In this document: piece after piece, positions 1 through 12,033 of the stretch
How positions within the stretch are numbered: the first letter of the stretch is position 1
How the letters are laid out: every line of letters begins with the position of its first letter
Assembly: GCA_038501625.1 (NCBI GenBank)
Contig: JAZAYU010000012.1
Location: forward strand, 2,542,001 to 2,606,000
Length of the DNA stretch: 64,000 nucleotides
Reading direction: 5' to 3'
From: Corbicula japonica
Lineage: Eukaryota; Mollusca; Bivalvia; Venerida; Cyrenidae
Notes under the pieces: generated by a model
Seen by the model: the letters and a program-made list of their open reading frames with translations, nothing else
Database searches by the model: none
Told to the model about the DNA's origin: nothing
Position numbers and translations under genes: made by a program

Positions 1-67
1 TTGAGGTACATGCAGTGTGCCTTGCAGGAGCAACAGGCGCACATGCAGGGTACCTCCACTGTGCGAT

Positions 68-292
68 TTACGTTGCGATTGTGACAGAACAGGTACTGTT
101 GGTCCCATCAGAATCATCATCTGGCTGGTCCAACTGAAGTGGCTGGAACTGAGAAGCCTGTGGAACATCACCAATAACGAGGTTGATCTCTGGTCTGCCT
201 TCAGGAGACTCCTGCTCCTCTCTGGTGTCATCCTCCACCAAATCTTGGCCTTTTTTCTGCACCCTTTTCTTCCCTTTTCCTTTAGGAGGCAT
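68..292 (-). CDS. Possible coding exon, Lys-rich then acidic protein (unknown)
   Basis: A 74-codon frame starts at an ATG at 292 and stops at 68-70; the same frame is open upstream to 478. The product begins MPPKGKGKKR, a strongly basic low-complexity N-terminus. It continues into an acidic Glu/Asp-rich middle and ends with a Gln/Pro/Asp-rich part (QPDDDSD). The stretch is richer in GC than the surrounding DNA and its codons look used, which favours a real exon over chance. A donor-like GTAAAT overlaps the stop region, so the exon may splice there instead of ending. A CpG-rich stretch lies directly upstream on this strand and could be its promoter. I do not recognise the family; basic-acidic composition would fit a nuclear or transposon-encoded protein, but this is only composition. 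Confidence 0.35.
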   Translation of the reverse strand: MPPKGKGKKRVQKKGQDLVEDDTREEQESPEGRPEINLVIGDVPQASQFQPLQLDQPDDDSDGTNSTCSVTIAT

Positions 293-479
293 GACTGCTA
301 TCCTTACACCCTGTCCTTGTAATACTGTGGTAATACTGGGGACCCCCTTCTGAATATGTGTAAAGAAAATTTGACAGAATTTAGAAAATATATGTCTGTC
401 CTCAACAGTGCCAAAATGATAAATGAGAGTGCGCTCGTCCCACGAGGCGAAACCGAAACCAAGAAACCATGTAAACATG

Positions 480-860
480 CGTGCGCATAAGGCACGCTTA
501 AGGTGCGCTTAAGGCGCATGTACTGAGCCACACAGGCGCCCTACCTGACCAGGGGGCGTGCGAGCAGCGAGCGCGGGAAACCCTTCCCACCATCATGTTT
601 TGGCGTCTACAAGGCGTGGGACTGAAGCGATGAGCGATCAACAAAGGTTCAGGCAGCGTGCAGGTAGTGCGCAACAACCTGCGAGGGCTAAAAATCGTGA
701 CAGTCGTGGAAAAAAGTTTTACATGGAAAACTTTGGCGTGCGCCTGTGGAGAGGGGGCTACGCCGTCAAAAAATCGTACCACAGGCGAGCGCTTGCTGTG
801 CGAAATCTCCAAAATTTTCTGATTTTCCAGGCGTAGACCCGGCGCAACAGCAGGTACGCC
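480..860. promoter_or_regulatory. CpG-rich island, possible promoter
   Basis: This stretch is clearly richer in GC and CpG than the AT-rich DNA around it. It opens with short repeated words of the type GGYRCGCTTAA (488-515) and a GC-rich inverted word around 536-558. It lies upstream of the minus-strand frame at 68-478, so a 5' flank or promoter is plausible. Open frames on both strands here look like by-products of GC richness. A TIR-element end is an alternative. Confidence 0.3.
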
Positions 861-896
861 TTAATGTGACCGGGGTTTAAGACTCCATCAAACTAA

Positions 897-930
897 CCCT
901 ATTCCTGGAAATTTTGCATCCGACCCTGTC
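897..930 (-). repeat. Copy of the GCAGGGTCGG-type repeat (minus)
   Basis: On the minus strand this reads CAGGGTCGGATGCAAAATTT and then CCAGGAATAGGGTTAG. The same ~40-bp word occurs three more times at 2419-2545 in mixed orientation. It may be the left terminus of an element whose right end is that cluster, or a dispersed fragment. Confidence 0.5.
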
Positions 931-938
931 ATGGATGT

Positions 939-2418
939 TGACAACAGTGACATAAATGATGCCAACAGTCGCCTGATGTCCTTCAAAATGACATAGCATA
1001 ATGAATGACTGCAAAATTGACCTAAAATTTGTTGTTGTTTTTTTTTTAATTCAACATTTCCGCTATTATAGGATATCTTGTCGTAAAGAATTTCTCCTGT
1101 TTGTTTTAATGTACGAAGAGGAATGTCATGGACAGTGTTAATACTTAATATCTTAGTGAAATTGCTGTTCCAGTTGCCTATTTGTAGGAACTGCTGATTC
1201 GCATTTCTTGGCCAGGAAGTTGGACATTATCAAGTTATTACACTTAGACTCTCCCAAACAGTTGCATATTTGTATGAACAGCTGATTCGCATTTACGAAG
1301 AGCCTTTAACATTATTATTTCAGGTTCCAATGAGAAAGGAACTATTTCCAAGCGGTAATGGAACTATTTTCATGGTTATTATTATTACCACCAATAATCA
1401 GCTGCCCGAGGAATTAGTAATTCATCCGGACCTTGCACATTATAAATACTTTGCATAATATTCTTTATTTTTTTATTACTGATTTAACTCCGAAGTAATT
1501 TGTAAAGAAGTGAAGAAAGTAATGCTGATTTTTTTTTCATGAAAAATTCCAAATCAAACGTCACAGCGCGTGATTTGGGTGTAATTCCGCACCGGAAATG
1601 CCGATATGGTATATGAAATTGCGTAATTGTACCACTTCTGAGACGGAATTAGTTACACATTGTATTTAATTACACAACATTAACATTACACGTGTTGAGT
1701 ACGACAGCCGCGCGTTCACGTAGTAATGCAAAATGATTTTTTGTGTGTTAAGTGGTTCAAACGATTGAAATTTGAAACCAAATCATATTCTTTGGATGGC
1801 GTGACATTATTAAATTAGATAAATAAATGCAGCGCTTAATTGGCTTTAGTGAATCTTAGGGAATTATTAAGATATTTATAAGTAAATTAAAGCATTAAAA
1901 CATTAATTTTAAGACATATTTGACGATATGGACGCGTATAATAGTATGGTAAATCATTTAAGGAAGATTCCAAACATTTGTCTTCGATATTTTTTTTTAT
2001 CACATGCATGATACATGAGTCGGAAGTTATTGTTCTATATTAAAATGTGATCTATAATTTAAGTTAAAAATAGTAATAAACTAAAAATGGATTTATCACA
2101 GGTTAATTGGAGAGATTAATCGTCCTGCAAAAAGCGGTGTCACTTTCCGATTATCGATTCGTAAACGAATAGTTACACAAAAATAATAATTATAATTTAC
2201 CCAGATATGTGTACGTGTAATTTATACCTGTGTAAATGTATTTTGTTACATGTTTGTTCATATCGTTTAAATTTTTCAATTAATTTCAAAATAAGCTTAT
2301 TTTCTGTTCTAACTACTACTAAGTCAAGGACGTACTTGGCACAAAGATTCGATAAAGGATACTTTTCAAGTCAATCGCTTATTACCTGTCCTGTTGATGA
2401 TAATGATTGATGGCCGCT
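939..2418. other. AT-rich stretch with one short direct repeat
   Basis: No gene is recognisable. The only structure seen is a 36-bp imperfect direct repeat at 1171-1206 and 1259-1294 (CAGTTGCMTATTTGTA start, shared GCTGATTCGCATTT end). Confidence 0.5.
1171..1294 (+). repeat. 36-bp imperfect direct repeat
   Basis: Two copies (1171-1206 and 1259-1294) differ at only a few positions and lie 88 bp apart. This suggests a local duplication. Confidence 0.6.
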
Positions 2419-2545
2419 GCAGGGTCCGATGCAAGACTTCCAGAAATGAATTAACCCTCTTTTCTGGAAAATCTTGCACCCGACTCTGCACTTTTAGGAT
2501 CACTGCAGGGTCGGGTGCAAGCTTTTCAAGGAAGGGGGTTCGTTT
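2419..2545. repeat. Cluster of three mixed-orientation repeat copies
   Basis: Copies lie at 2419-2445 (+), 2461-2489 (-) and 2505-2532 (+) and share the core GCAGGGTCGGGTGCAAG followed by TTTTCCAGGAA and GGGTTMG. The first two form a hairpin. The fourth copy of the window is at 897-930. Confidence 0.65.
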
Positions 2546-3431
2546 CGGGCAGTCTTTGTGTTGTAACATGATTATTTCCAACATTCTGGCCGATATTACC
2601 ATGGCAAATTAATATTGCTGCCAAGTAGGTGTGTTCGCGCAACCCAACTGAACCACCTCTGGATCCGCCCCGGACACCGCCAACAATATCTAATTAACAA
2701 CAAAAGGGCATTGAAAATTAGACGCGATTATTTGATAAAAATACATGTAATCGTGCTCATAGATTTAAATGAACATAAAATGTGCACCACACGGTAACTC
2801 AGTAAAACATACAATTAAACAACAAAACCAAATCATGCATGAACTAGGAAAGCCATCTCAATCAACAATGTGTGATAAAGATGACACGAAAAAGGGGTAA
2901 AGGTTACCCTTACTTCCATTGTGGTTTTTGTACTTATATTGGTACACTGCCTGTGCTATTTCTAAATTTAAGACTTGATTGTAGAAATATGACTATACGC
3001 CATCATCCTAACAGAAAATATTTTTACGATGAAGTGACACAATTGTAGGCCAACATTCGATTCTGTTTGTACAATGAAGTGTGGTTGTTGATGAATTATT
3101 AATTTATTTTGTTGATATCTGTCGATAGAAAGTGTTTTCTTTTCTTCACAGAACACGAATGGTTTTCTAACATGCAACTTCGATCGGGACTGATCTTAAC
3201 TCTACAAATATACATGTAAATGAGCTACAAATCTTAACGTGATTTGATCGCATTACTTTAGGTCCTGAGCATCTGCTTGAAAGGAGGACTTGACGGTATT
3301 TGGCGCAGCAGGGCGGTTGTGTGTGCGAGGGGGGTGGAGAGGGGGGACCTCTACTGCCCATTCGGGAATTAAAAAATAATTACCTAAGAACGTGTTGAAC
3401 CACTAATGCAAGCTGGCAAGATAGCTTCTTG
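2546..3431. other. No recognisable gene
   Basis: Mostly AT-rich unique sequence. The short GC-rich piece near 2650-2690 (GGATCCGCCCCGGACA) resembles an end of an old dispersed repeat. A purine-rich GGGGTGGAGAGGGGGG run lies at 3329-3346. Confidence 0.4.
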
Positions 3432-3523
3432 AAATGGAAGGACTCGAACCAACATTTGATGGAAGAGCTGTAATCGACAGTCAACTCAAGTCAAAAACTT
3501 TGAGCACTAGGCCTCTCGCCACA
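3432..3523 (-). repeat. tRNA-derived SINE head (fragment)
   Basis: On the minus strand an A-box-like GGCCTAGTGCTCAAAG is followed about 55 nt later by a perfect B box, GGTTCGAGTCC. This is the RNA polymerase III promoter layout of tRNA-derived SINEs. The intervening part does not fold into a clean tRNA, so a functional tRNA gene is unlikely. Confidence 0.55.
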
Positions 3524-3769
3524 ATACTTATATAGATTTATACAATTATATTTTGAAGAATACACTGCTGTTATGTTTACAAAAGTTTTAGAATGATAAT
3601 ACTAGTATAATTATAATTTTTAAGTTAAGTTTTATTCAAAATGCTGCCATTTTTAGTCCAGCGTATTACATTATCGAAATAATGTATATCCTAACATTAT
3701 GTCGAAACGGGTATATTATCAATTAATTTTATATCATATTATCGTTCATAATATTTACACTGTATATGG

Positions 3770-3935
3770 GATATGGCTTTTATTCATGGTCGAACAGTGT
3801 AGATCCAGATCTCTTACATAATCTTCCCTGTTCACATTTAGAGTTATTGGATTATTTGTGATCAGTGAAGATCCAGATCAGACAGCACGAATGTGCCAGC
3901 TGATCTGGACTTACACTTGTCACATTTGCGATAAA
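3770..3935. repeat. Dispersed repeat with TGATCTGGATC words
   Basis: It begins ATGGCTTTTATTCATGGTCG and contains GATCCAGATC and its inverse TGATCTGGAC, giving internal inverted repeats. A second copy with the same opening words lies at 46490-46575. Confidence 0.5.
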
Positions 3936-5812
3936 ACCCGTATGTCAGGAGATAAGAGTTAAATGGTTAAACAGAAATATTTGTGTTCGTGTCAGTAATA
4001 ATTTAGGGGCATCAAGTGATAATTAATCAATGGCGGAAACAGCGGGTGTTCGGTGGGGTCGCTCGAACCCCCTTTTGGTCCAGCAATACTCAATTTTCAT
4101 GGGGAAAATAATACCTATCCAGACCTGTTTGTGGTGGAAGAATACTGCATACTCTGTGTACTCTATTCTGTTAAAAAATACTGTGTCAAAAGAACCATGT
4201 GTAATAAAATACTGAGTTAAAACAACCGTCAACCGGCATATTTAAGTATAGCGAAATAGCTTTAAAGTTTTAAAGAAACTCAATTCAATGTCTGGTTTTT
4301 GAATATAATATAAATATAAATATACTAAGAATGCACGTTGAATACCGGACCTAATTAAGAATGGGTGGAAAAATCATTTTATTCGAAGAAAAAGTGTTTC
4401 CGTAGTGGGGTGGAGCCGGGCGGGCGTATGCCACTGCCTTAAAAGAGAATATATGCGCGACTTTCTGCGTTTGTTCAGAGTTTCTGTAAATTCACATATG
4501 TCCTAAGTGATTAATATATAAAAATGCAATTATAATCAAATGCAGGTCTCGATATTTCTTTATTGAATGTTCAAACCCTAATAGAAGACTTAATGATACT
4601 GATCAGTATGCATTTTATACACTAGTGAGGTCCATGCATATTTAATTATTTAAATTATTTTATAAGATCTTTATCAAAATCCATACTTTAATCAGTTTGT
4701 AGTTTAACGAAAACGTTCACGAACCGTTGGTATTGATTGAAAAGGTGTTTATTTTTAAATCAAGCTCCTTTACGAATATTTGAAATGCCGACGTATTATT
4801 TTTTGTGTTTATCTACGGACCTATATCCCGTTCCGTCGGTGTAATTAAGAATATTGTCTGCGTTTCATTATATCAAATAATTGTATCGTTTTTTAATATT
4901 GTTATATTTATTAGAAGCTTCTGGAATTAAGACTGTCATTATGCAAATTATGCGCAATGCAATTGCAGAAGAATTGTCTATCGATGCGCTCCCAATAAAT
5001 TATTCGCGCTCAGATCATAGAGCGCAAATAAATTATGTATCGTGTTGGGAGAATGTGTCGTGAATGAACCCTTAAACAAGGTCATAAAAATGCTTTTAGA
5101 TTCTGACAAGATATCCGAAATATTGTGGCGAAATGAAAAGTTAATTTGTGATGAATATCGATCCAAGTCGCCCCAACGCTTTGATATGATCACCAATATT
5201 AACGGTACCCAACTCTTCACAATGGAGTTAGAAATCGGATGCCACGTGACCTGCACGCGCCCTTAGATGACTTTGTCGTCTGCGCTTTTAACATCTGGCA
5301 GAATTATGTGACGTGATGTTTAAAGGGAATGCGAAAATCCGTGGCCATATGGGCGACTTGCATTATAGATGAATGGATGGCTTTGCCGTAATGTAGTCAA
5401 TCATTTGTAATGAGGAGATCGATAAAGGAAGTATTTCATCGTCTTTTGTTCTTTGCGAGGAATAGCTAACATCTTAACTTACATTTTCTTTGAAAATTCA
5501 AATGATTAATTCAGTAATTACATGATCGTTTTTTCTTTAAATGGAGACAAATCATCGGAAGATCGGTTAATTATTTTTTTATTTAAAAGGCACGTTGAAT
5601 AATTTAAATTATTTATTAAAATGAAAATTTACTTTTTAAATGATATTTTTTCGTTCAACAGTTTTCTAATTGAGTTGGCTAACATTTCATTTAAATTAAG
5701 TTCATTGATGTTTAAATAATATATACATTTAGTTTCTTGATGTAAAATTAATATTACATTTGATTTCATAAAATTGACAAAAATAAAACTTTATCTATAA
5801 AGTTATTATAAA
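3936..5812. other. No recognisable gene
   Basis: AT-rich, no long coding frame. Both strands around 4880-5270 hold overlapping open frames of 60-90 codons. Neither shows a recognisable domain. Confidence 0.4.
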
Positions 5813-5992
5813 ACTTCTAATGTATTTATTTTATCATTTTAAATAATTTACATACGCCAATAATTTCAAGTACAAATAACTTGTCGGCATGTAAAATCCG
5901 TTAAAGTCTTTACATGCCGACAAGTTATTTGTACTTGCAATTATTGGCGTATGTAAATTATTTAAAATGATCATATTAATACATTAGAAGTA
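5813..5992. repeat. Long palindrome (hairpin), ~83-bp arms
   Basis: The left arm (5813-5894) and right arm (5910-5992) are reverse complements with only a handful of mismatches. A loop of about 15 bases separates them. Shared words include TTACATACGCCAATAATT and CAAGTACAAATAACTTGTCG. The arms run to a fairly sharp edge at ACTTCTAATG, as expected for a fold-back MITE. Confidence 0.85.
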
Positions 5993-8900
5993 ACAGATGC
6001 GCATAATCCAGTGCCTATGGCAAATGAACATATGTGGAGTCTCTTTTACGCACGCAAAATTTTATTTACTACAATAAGAGTTTTAAGTCATAAATTGCAC
6101 TTTCTTCCTAAACATACAGCAGTCAGAATATGCGAAATGAAGAAATTATTTTTGCTCACTAAGCAGTTGCATTTTTTTTGTAAAATAACAACTCTGTTAA
6201 GTTTTAAAAATCATTTAAAACATCTAAAATTGTGTATTTTTGATTTATGATATCCCCAAAAATTTGACAGTGAGTTGATTTTAAATACGGGAGATTTTTT
6301 CTTATGTTACGAAGAAAAAAGTTCATTCTTCGGGGTGATTCGACGCTCTTAATTTTGGCGATTCCCTTTAAATTCGAAAAAGAGATATTAGAGGCAAAAA
6401 CAATCTAAAAATATTTTGTTTATACACGTGCCTTTCTTTAAAGTTTCTCCTTCTCGATAGTATTCATTTATAGGGCTATTGCCGGGAAAGCAGACATTTT
6501 CGGCTTCCAACAAACAGACCCGGATGTCAAGATTCGCTAAGGTCGCCGGTTTAAAGCAATCTAGCAAAATAAATAATTTACTTTTGAAGTTTTCACCGAG
6601 GAGCCATTATATTTGGCTTATTTAGAAGTGATAAAAATAAAGTCAGGCTTTTAGGTTGGTTAAAGAACCGATCAAACAAAATAAACGCAAAAACAGAAGA
6701 AAAAATCATGAATAAACTTGGAATATAAAATCGTAAATTACGAGGTATATTTTTGTCCACACAGATAAGGTAAGCTATCAAACATACACAAAAACAACAA
6801 ACATTTAAAGAAATATTTTACCTTTCAATTTTTCATTTTTGTAGATTTTTTTCTCTCCAAGTTGATTTACTTCCCATTCGTTGCTCCCTAAATGTCAAAA
6901 ATTGTCGCATCAAATTTCAGACGTTAGATATTTAAACTAATGTTCAATTAAAAAGAAACACCTTTTTTATTTCTCTTTATAAACTATTAAACATTTTTAT
7001 AAGTGCTTCTTAAATATCAACATCTCTTTGATATCCTTCCGAAAATGGTCGAATTCTCGTCGGTACCATCCCGGGGCGCAGTTTTCCGCATTATGCCTAA
7101 AACACTGACCTCCGTTCCAAATATTCCGACTTTTCTAACCAATCAAATATCTCCAAGACCCAATACTCGCAAAATTACCATGCTCTCGTCTTGTGCCAAA
7201 TTATTCAAGCGTCTACCGAAACTTCTCAAGATCGTAGTGTAGAAACGTTTGGAATTCGATATTAGCATGTCATCTTTTTATTCCCTAAATTCGGTGTGTG
7301 ATATTTGCATAATTTGGCGACTAGGATGATAAAATTTATAGAACTTCTGTAAATAGATAATCAGACTCACGAAGACGTTTGCCAGCCAGCGGAAGTCTGG
7401 GGTGGTCAGCAGCTTTTCGAATGTTAATAGGATGTTAACTTTATTACGACGCAATCCGTGAGTTTCTGCATACAAATGACCAGTTTACACGTAATGGTGG
7501 CGTGAGTAAAGGCAATAAACACGAATGTTAAATTTAAATGTCACCCGAAACAATGAAGATAAAGCATTTTGAGTTAATTCCATGCAAAGTGTAACTGTTT
7601 TTTTTTCTCTCCTGAAAACGCACTTAATTTGTTGTTGTTTTTTATTCGCTGCGTTTCTTTAAATTGCATTCTTAAACAAAATAAAGACCGTTGAAACTGA
7701 ATGATAATGATTGCATGCAAGACAGTCGTAACATGCCTTTATTGCATTTCACTGCATCGTATTTACGAGAGTCTTGCGTACAACCGTCGTCATATGTAGA
7801 AATATGTATACTTAAGCCTCGTTATGGGAAAAGAGTTGTCTTCGGTGATATTTTTAGCATTTTCAATCTTCGCTTTTTTAAGAAAAAAAACCCCACTTTA
7901 TATTTGATTTTCTTTCAAATATTTCATAATTATTATTTTGTTACAAATGTTGACATAATTATACATTTTACGCAAAATGCATCAAATTTAATATTCCGTG
8001 TATGCTAAACTTCTTAACGTCATTTCTAGGAATGACGTCAGCTTTGCGAAAAAATATTTTCACAAGGCTCATAATATTTTAATACGGATTATTGAAACAA
8101 AATCATAGTCTATGTAAAGCAAAAATATTGAACAACGTTTCATTTTTTCGGTTGACCAGTGTTGTTGATCATGATACACGTAAAAAACTTCATGTTTATT
8201 ATAATGATTTATAGCATATTAAGCATATTAATAAAAGCTTAAACACTTACATTAGACTACATCAGTTTCAGCGTTTACTCCAAGCAGACGACATGCCGTC
8301 TACAGACTGGTGATGTGCCTCTTAACGCCATCATCATACAGAGACTGGTTATTTGCCTCCACTAGCATTTTCTTTGGCAGACAACATCGATCTAAAGAAA
8401 GAAATTATATTTCTTTTCCAACGTATAACGAAGCTGTGCCCCGGGATGGAGTTCGTACAAAACAGATACGCTTAAATAAAATTGTAAAACTCTTTGGACC
8501 GGCTTGACAGAAACGAAATATATAAGAGAGTTAACTGACGTGTGGTGTGTAATGTTTTATGTGAAAAAAGGGCATTGATTTCTAAACGTTTCAGCGTTTA
8601 CATAATAACGATATTTAAGGGGAGACAAACATGTTTCTTGGGTGGGGTTCTGCTCAAACTTTAACACAATTTTTCATAAAAAGTTGTGTTCTTTTCAAAA
8701 TAAAAATCGAATTAAATCATTATTGACATTGTTAGGAATAATACTTTACATATACCACAGTTCAAAAGATCAACACAATTGAGTTTTGCAGCTTTTGCAC
8801 ATGTTACTTTTGTTTGTACATGTATGATCTGCAGTATTGTGAATAGATGCAAATGCTTTTACCTAAGAATTCACGTGCGTTCATTTTTGGAGTCGTGTGA

Positions 8901-10427
8901 ATTTTTTAACATATGCAACAAATTATTCTGTAAAGTTGTGGTAATGATATGGTATATTTTTAAATTAATCCAACCTTTTAAGAAAAACACCTTAAAAGTT
9001 TGTGTATACCCCATTCAACGTGCATGGTTGCGACCACTGAACACGTCTTATTTCCAAAACATTATTTATTTTAAGCAAGAATTTAAAAAAATCGGAAACA
9101 CCGAAAACAAATTCTTTTGTAAATCCGATTCCACTTTCTCCTAAGTAATTTGTTTTTTTTTCTCACAGCGCCATACTTGTGGACAAAGTATGTAAACAAA
9201 TGGCATAAGAAAAAAAGCATAGTGGCGGAAATCAATAATCTATTGAAGCTCTGATTAGAAGGACTTATGTGCTTGCCCCAGGATCTTATTTAATTCATTC
9301 GCTTGTATGGCAAAGTGTGAAATTGCATTAATAATATATTCAACTAATTAGTTAGCGTCCATCTGCGTGTCAGCTGGACCTGGGTAATTATTTGGCCGTA
9401 AGTGCAGACAATTAACTTAAAAACGAATACGCCGCGGACTAAACTGCATATGATTGTCCCTGGCGTGTACTGGGGGATTGCATATTAATGGAGAAAATGG
9501 TGCTTCCGTTTAATAATGAATTACTCGTCAGCCGTAATAGTTAGTTAAAGAACATGTAATAATAAATAGTGTATGTCAACCGTTCATTTCTTGAATTGTT
9601 ATGTCTGGTGAAAGGTTATAATTATCTTTCATGGATGGAGAAATCCGGCCTGAAAGAACTTATTTTGAGCGTTAACTCGGAGCCTCATTACCGCCTTAAA
9701 TCAGTTCCCTGGGGCCGGATTTTACCGTTCAAACCGAGAATATGTGATAGATATGTTTTCTTGCATACCATAAGGGTCTGTTAATGATGCCAAATATCCA
9801 TTTGCCATTTTTCTTTAATTTATTGTTCGGAACTATTTTTTATACTCGCGTAGGAATTTTATTGTAATTGTTGCAATTTGCAACTACGTCACTGCGAGAT
9901 TCTCTTTTTTCACGGGTGACGTAAGATAATTGTGTAAATACACTAGAAAAAAGGATATGGTATGCAAGATCGTTTATCCCCCATAAAATATAATATACTA
10001 TTATGATCAAGATTTTCCATTTATTTTACTACAATGAGGAACACGGTCTTGCAACCGGGGATCAATCGCCGAACTTCGGTTATCTCCGTTATGCCACGAC
10101 ATGCATCGCTTCATTTTGTCAAGAATATCGACCGGTTTCTTCTTTAAATTTGAATAAACAGAGCGCGTATGAATATATAGTATGTTAATATTTTGATGAT
10201 TTTGATTGTCACAATGAAACGTTCCTCGAAAATGCTATACACAATTTGAATGTTGTAACATATGTTCATGCCTGCACTCGAAGAAAGCCTCACAACCGTT
10301 TCAGTTCTGCAAATCTGAAATCTATAGGTGCTGCCTTATTTGGAAAACATTGCGCTACATATTTTTTTAAAGGAAGCCTGATAAGAAGAATTGGACTCTG
10401 GGACACCGAAATGTTAAAACTGTAAAC
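5993..10427. other. No recognisable gene; one TAAT-rich patch
   Basis: Open frames in this stretch (for example 7691-8008, 8779-9144 and 9569-9784) have no recognisable domain and AT-biased composition, and I treat them as chance. The patch 9290-9560 is denser in TAATTA-type words than its flanks. A short partial repeat of AGACTGGTKATKTGCCTC lies at 8304-8360. Confidence 0.4.
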
Positions 10428-10430
10428 ACA

Positions 10431-10705
10431 TAGAATAGAATAGAATAGAATAGAATAGAACAGAACAGAAGAGAGCAGAACAGAACAGAACAGAACAGGA
10501 ACAGAACAGAACAGAACAGGAACAGAACAGAAACAGGAAAGAACAGAACAGACTAGACTATACTAGACTAGACAAGACTAGAATACAATGTATAATAAAA
10601 TAAAATATATTAGAAAAGAATAGAATATATTAGAAAAGAATATAATAGATCCGAATAGAATAGAATGAATAAGAATAGAATAATAGAATAGAATGGAAAT
10701 AATGT
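10431..10705. repeat. Degenerate pentanucleotide repeat (TAGAA/CAGAA)n
   Basis: About 270 bp of TAGAA, CAGAA, ACAGG and TAGAC words in near-continuous 5-bp phase, changing from TAGAA to CAGAA and back. Confidence 0.9.
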
Positions 10706-11006
10706 TATTAAATATAATAGAGTTCACAAACAATTAATTTATCAGACTGAGAAGGAACCACTACATATAAGACATAAGAAGTCGCAAATTCTTCTTCCTG
10801 ACATTTTGTGTAGAGTCGTTATAAACTAAGCAAGGAAGCATATCCGTTATTTAGTGCTTGCAAGGGAACATCTGATCCCGGTACTGTTGACCAGTCAATA
10901 AATCAGCGCGACAAGTAACTGTCGATGACCTTGTAGATTTTCATTCTACACTAGTCTTATTAGCAAGAAGGAAATACCGATTATATTGAAACTTTATATA
11001 AGATGA

Positions 11007-11103
11007 ATCTTAAAGTCTCGCCATTTCAATGGCGATACATAGGTATCACTGTTTCCGTTTGTCAGTCCGTACGTCACGAAAACTTAATGTTGGCTATAAC
11101 TTT
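11007..11103 (+). repeat. Hairpin + TTTGTCAGTCCGTACGTC repeat head
   Basis: A small hairpin (TCGCCATTTCAATGGCGA) is followed by ACATAGGTATCACT and a CCGTTTGTCAGTCCGTACGTC tract. The layout matches the head of the repeat at 26606, so both look like the same type of bivalve dispersed repeat. Confidence 0.5.
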
Positions 11104-11701
11104 GAAAGGAGTAGGTTCACGAAGGCCTAATATTGGCCTAAAATATGTAAAAAAATTTAATTTTGTTAGATATCTTAAATTTTAATGCAATTGAATACAT
11201 AAATAGTTATACTTTTCATATCTTAAAATTTTATATTGATTACTGCTAAAGGTGTTTGACAAGGCGCCATCAAAATTGCTAAAAATGAGGAAAATGTGCA
11301 AAAATTCATATTTTTGTCCATTTTCACAACAGATTTTAGAGGATTTCGATAAGGGCACACATCTCGACCAAAATCAAATTTTTACCATGAATTCAGCACA
11401 CATTTATACAAAGAAAATTCTTTAAATTTGTTTGGTCGAAGCCTGTGCCCAATATGAAAATCACCAAAATATGATGAAAATTTAACAAAAAATTGCATTT
11501 TGGCAAACATTTTAAAATTTCAGACATATATGACATACTTAATTTTTTTATTTTGGTTTATGGGTTCATATTCACTGTTTATCTTTTCAAGAAAACAACC
11601 ATTATAGATTATAAAAAGCACACTTTCAGTGATGTAAATTCAATTTGAAACTTTGAGATAATTTTAGGCCAATTTTGAGCCTTCGTGAATCTACCCCTTT
11701 C
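11104..11701. mobile_element. ~600-bp TIR element (MITE-like)
   Basis: The left end GAAAGGAGTAGGTTCACG then AAGGCCTAATATTGGCCT is mirrored at the right end. On the minus strand the right end reads GAAAGGGGTAGATTCACG then AAGGCTCAAAATTGGCCT. The terminal match is about 40 bp with a few mismatches. The interior is AT-rich with no coding frame. No clear target duplication is visible. Confidence 0.6.
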
Positions 11702-12033
11702 TTAATATATCCTCATCAAACTTTCAAATTGTATTGCTTATGACAACACGACCATGATGATGTCAAATTCTTTAGGTCATGGCCAGATTTGATGGAATGC
11801 TGCCCCTTTTGTACTTGGAGTTTTTATTCTGACTGAGTACCAGAATGCGACACAAGTGTTCAAGTGAAAGCTCATGTAGTTAAAGTTTAGTTTAAGTCGC
11901 AATAATTAGGTTTTTACTCAAGACGTTTTGTAAATTCTACCAAAATTCTAAGACTACTATCTTAGGGATTTAAAACAATTTTAAGCGACTATTTACATTA
12001 TCAGCTAAATCGAACTCACAGTTGGGCATATTT

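Noticed and set aside
3432..3523. Functional tRNA gene
   Set aside because: Boxes A and B are present but the acceptor and anticodon stems do not form; a SINE head fits better.
8779..9144. 121-codon Cys/Phe-rich frame
   Set aside because: Composition is that of random AT-rich DNA; no signal peptide or regular Cys spacing.
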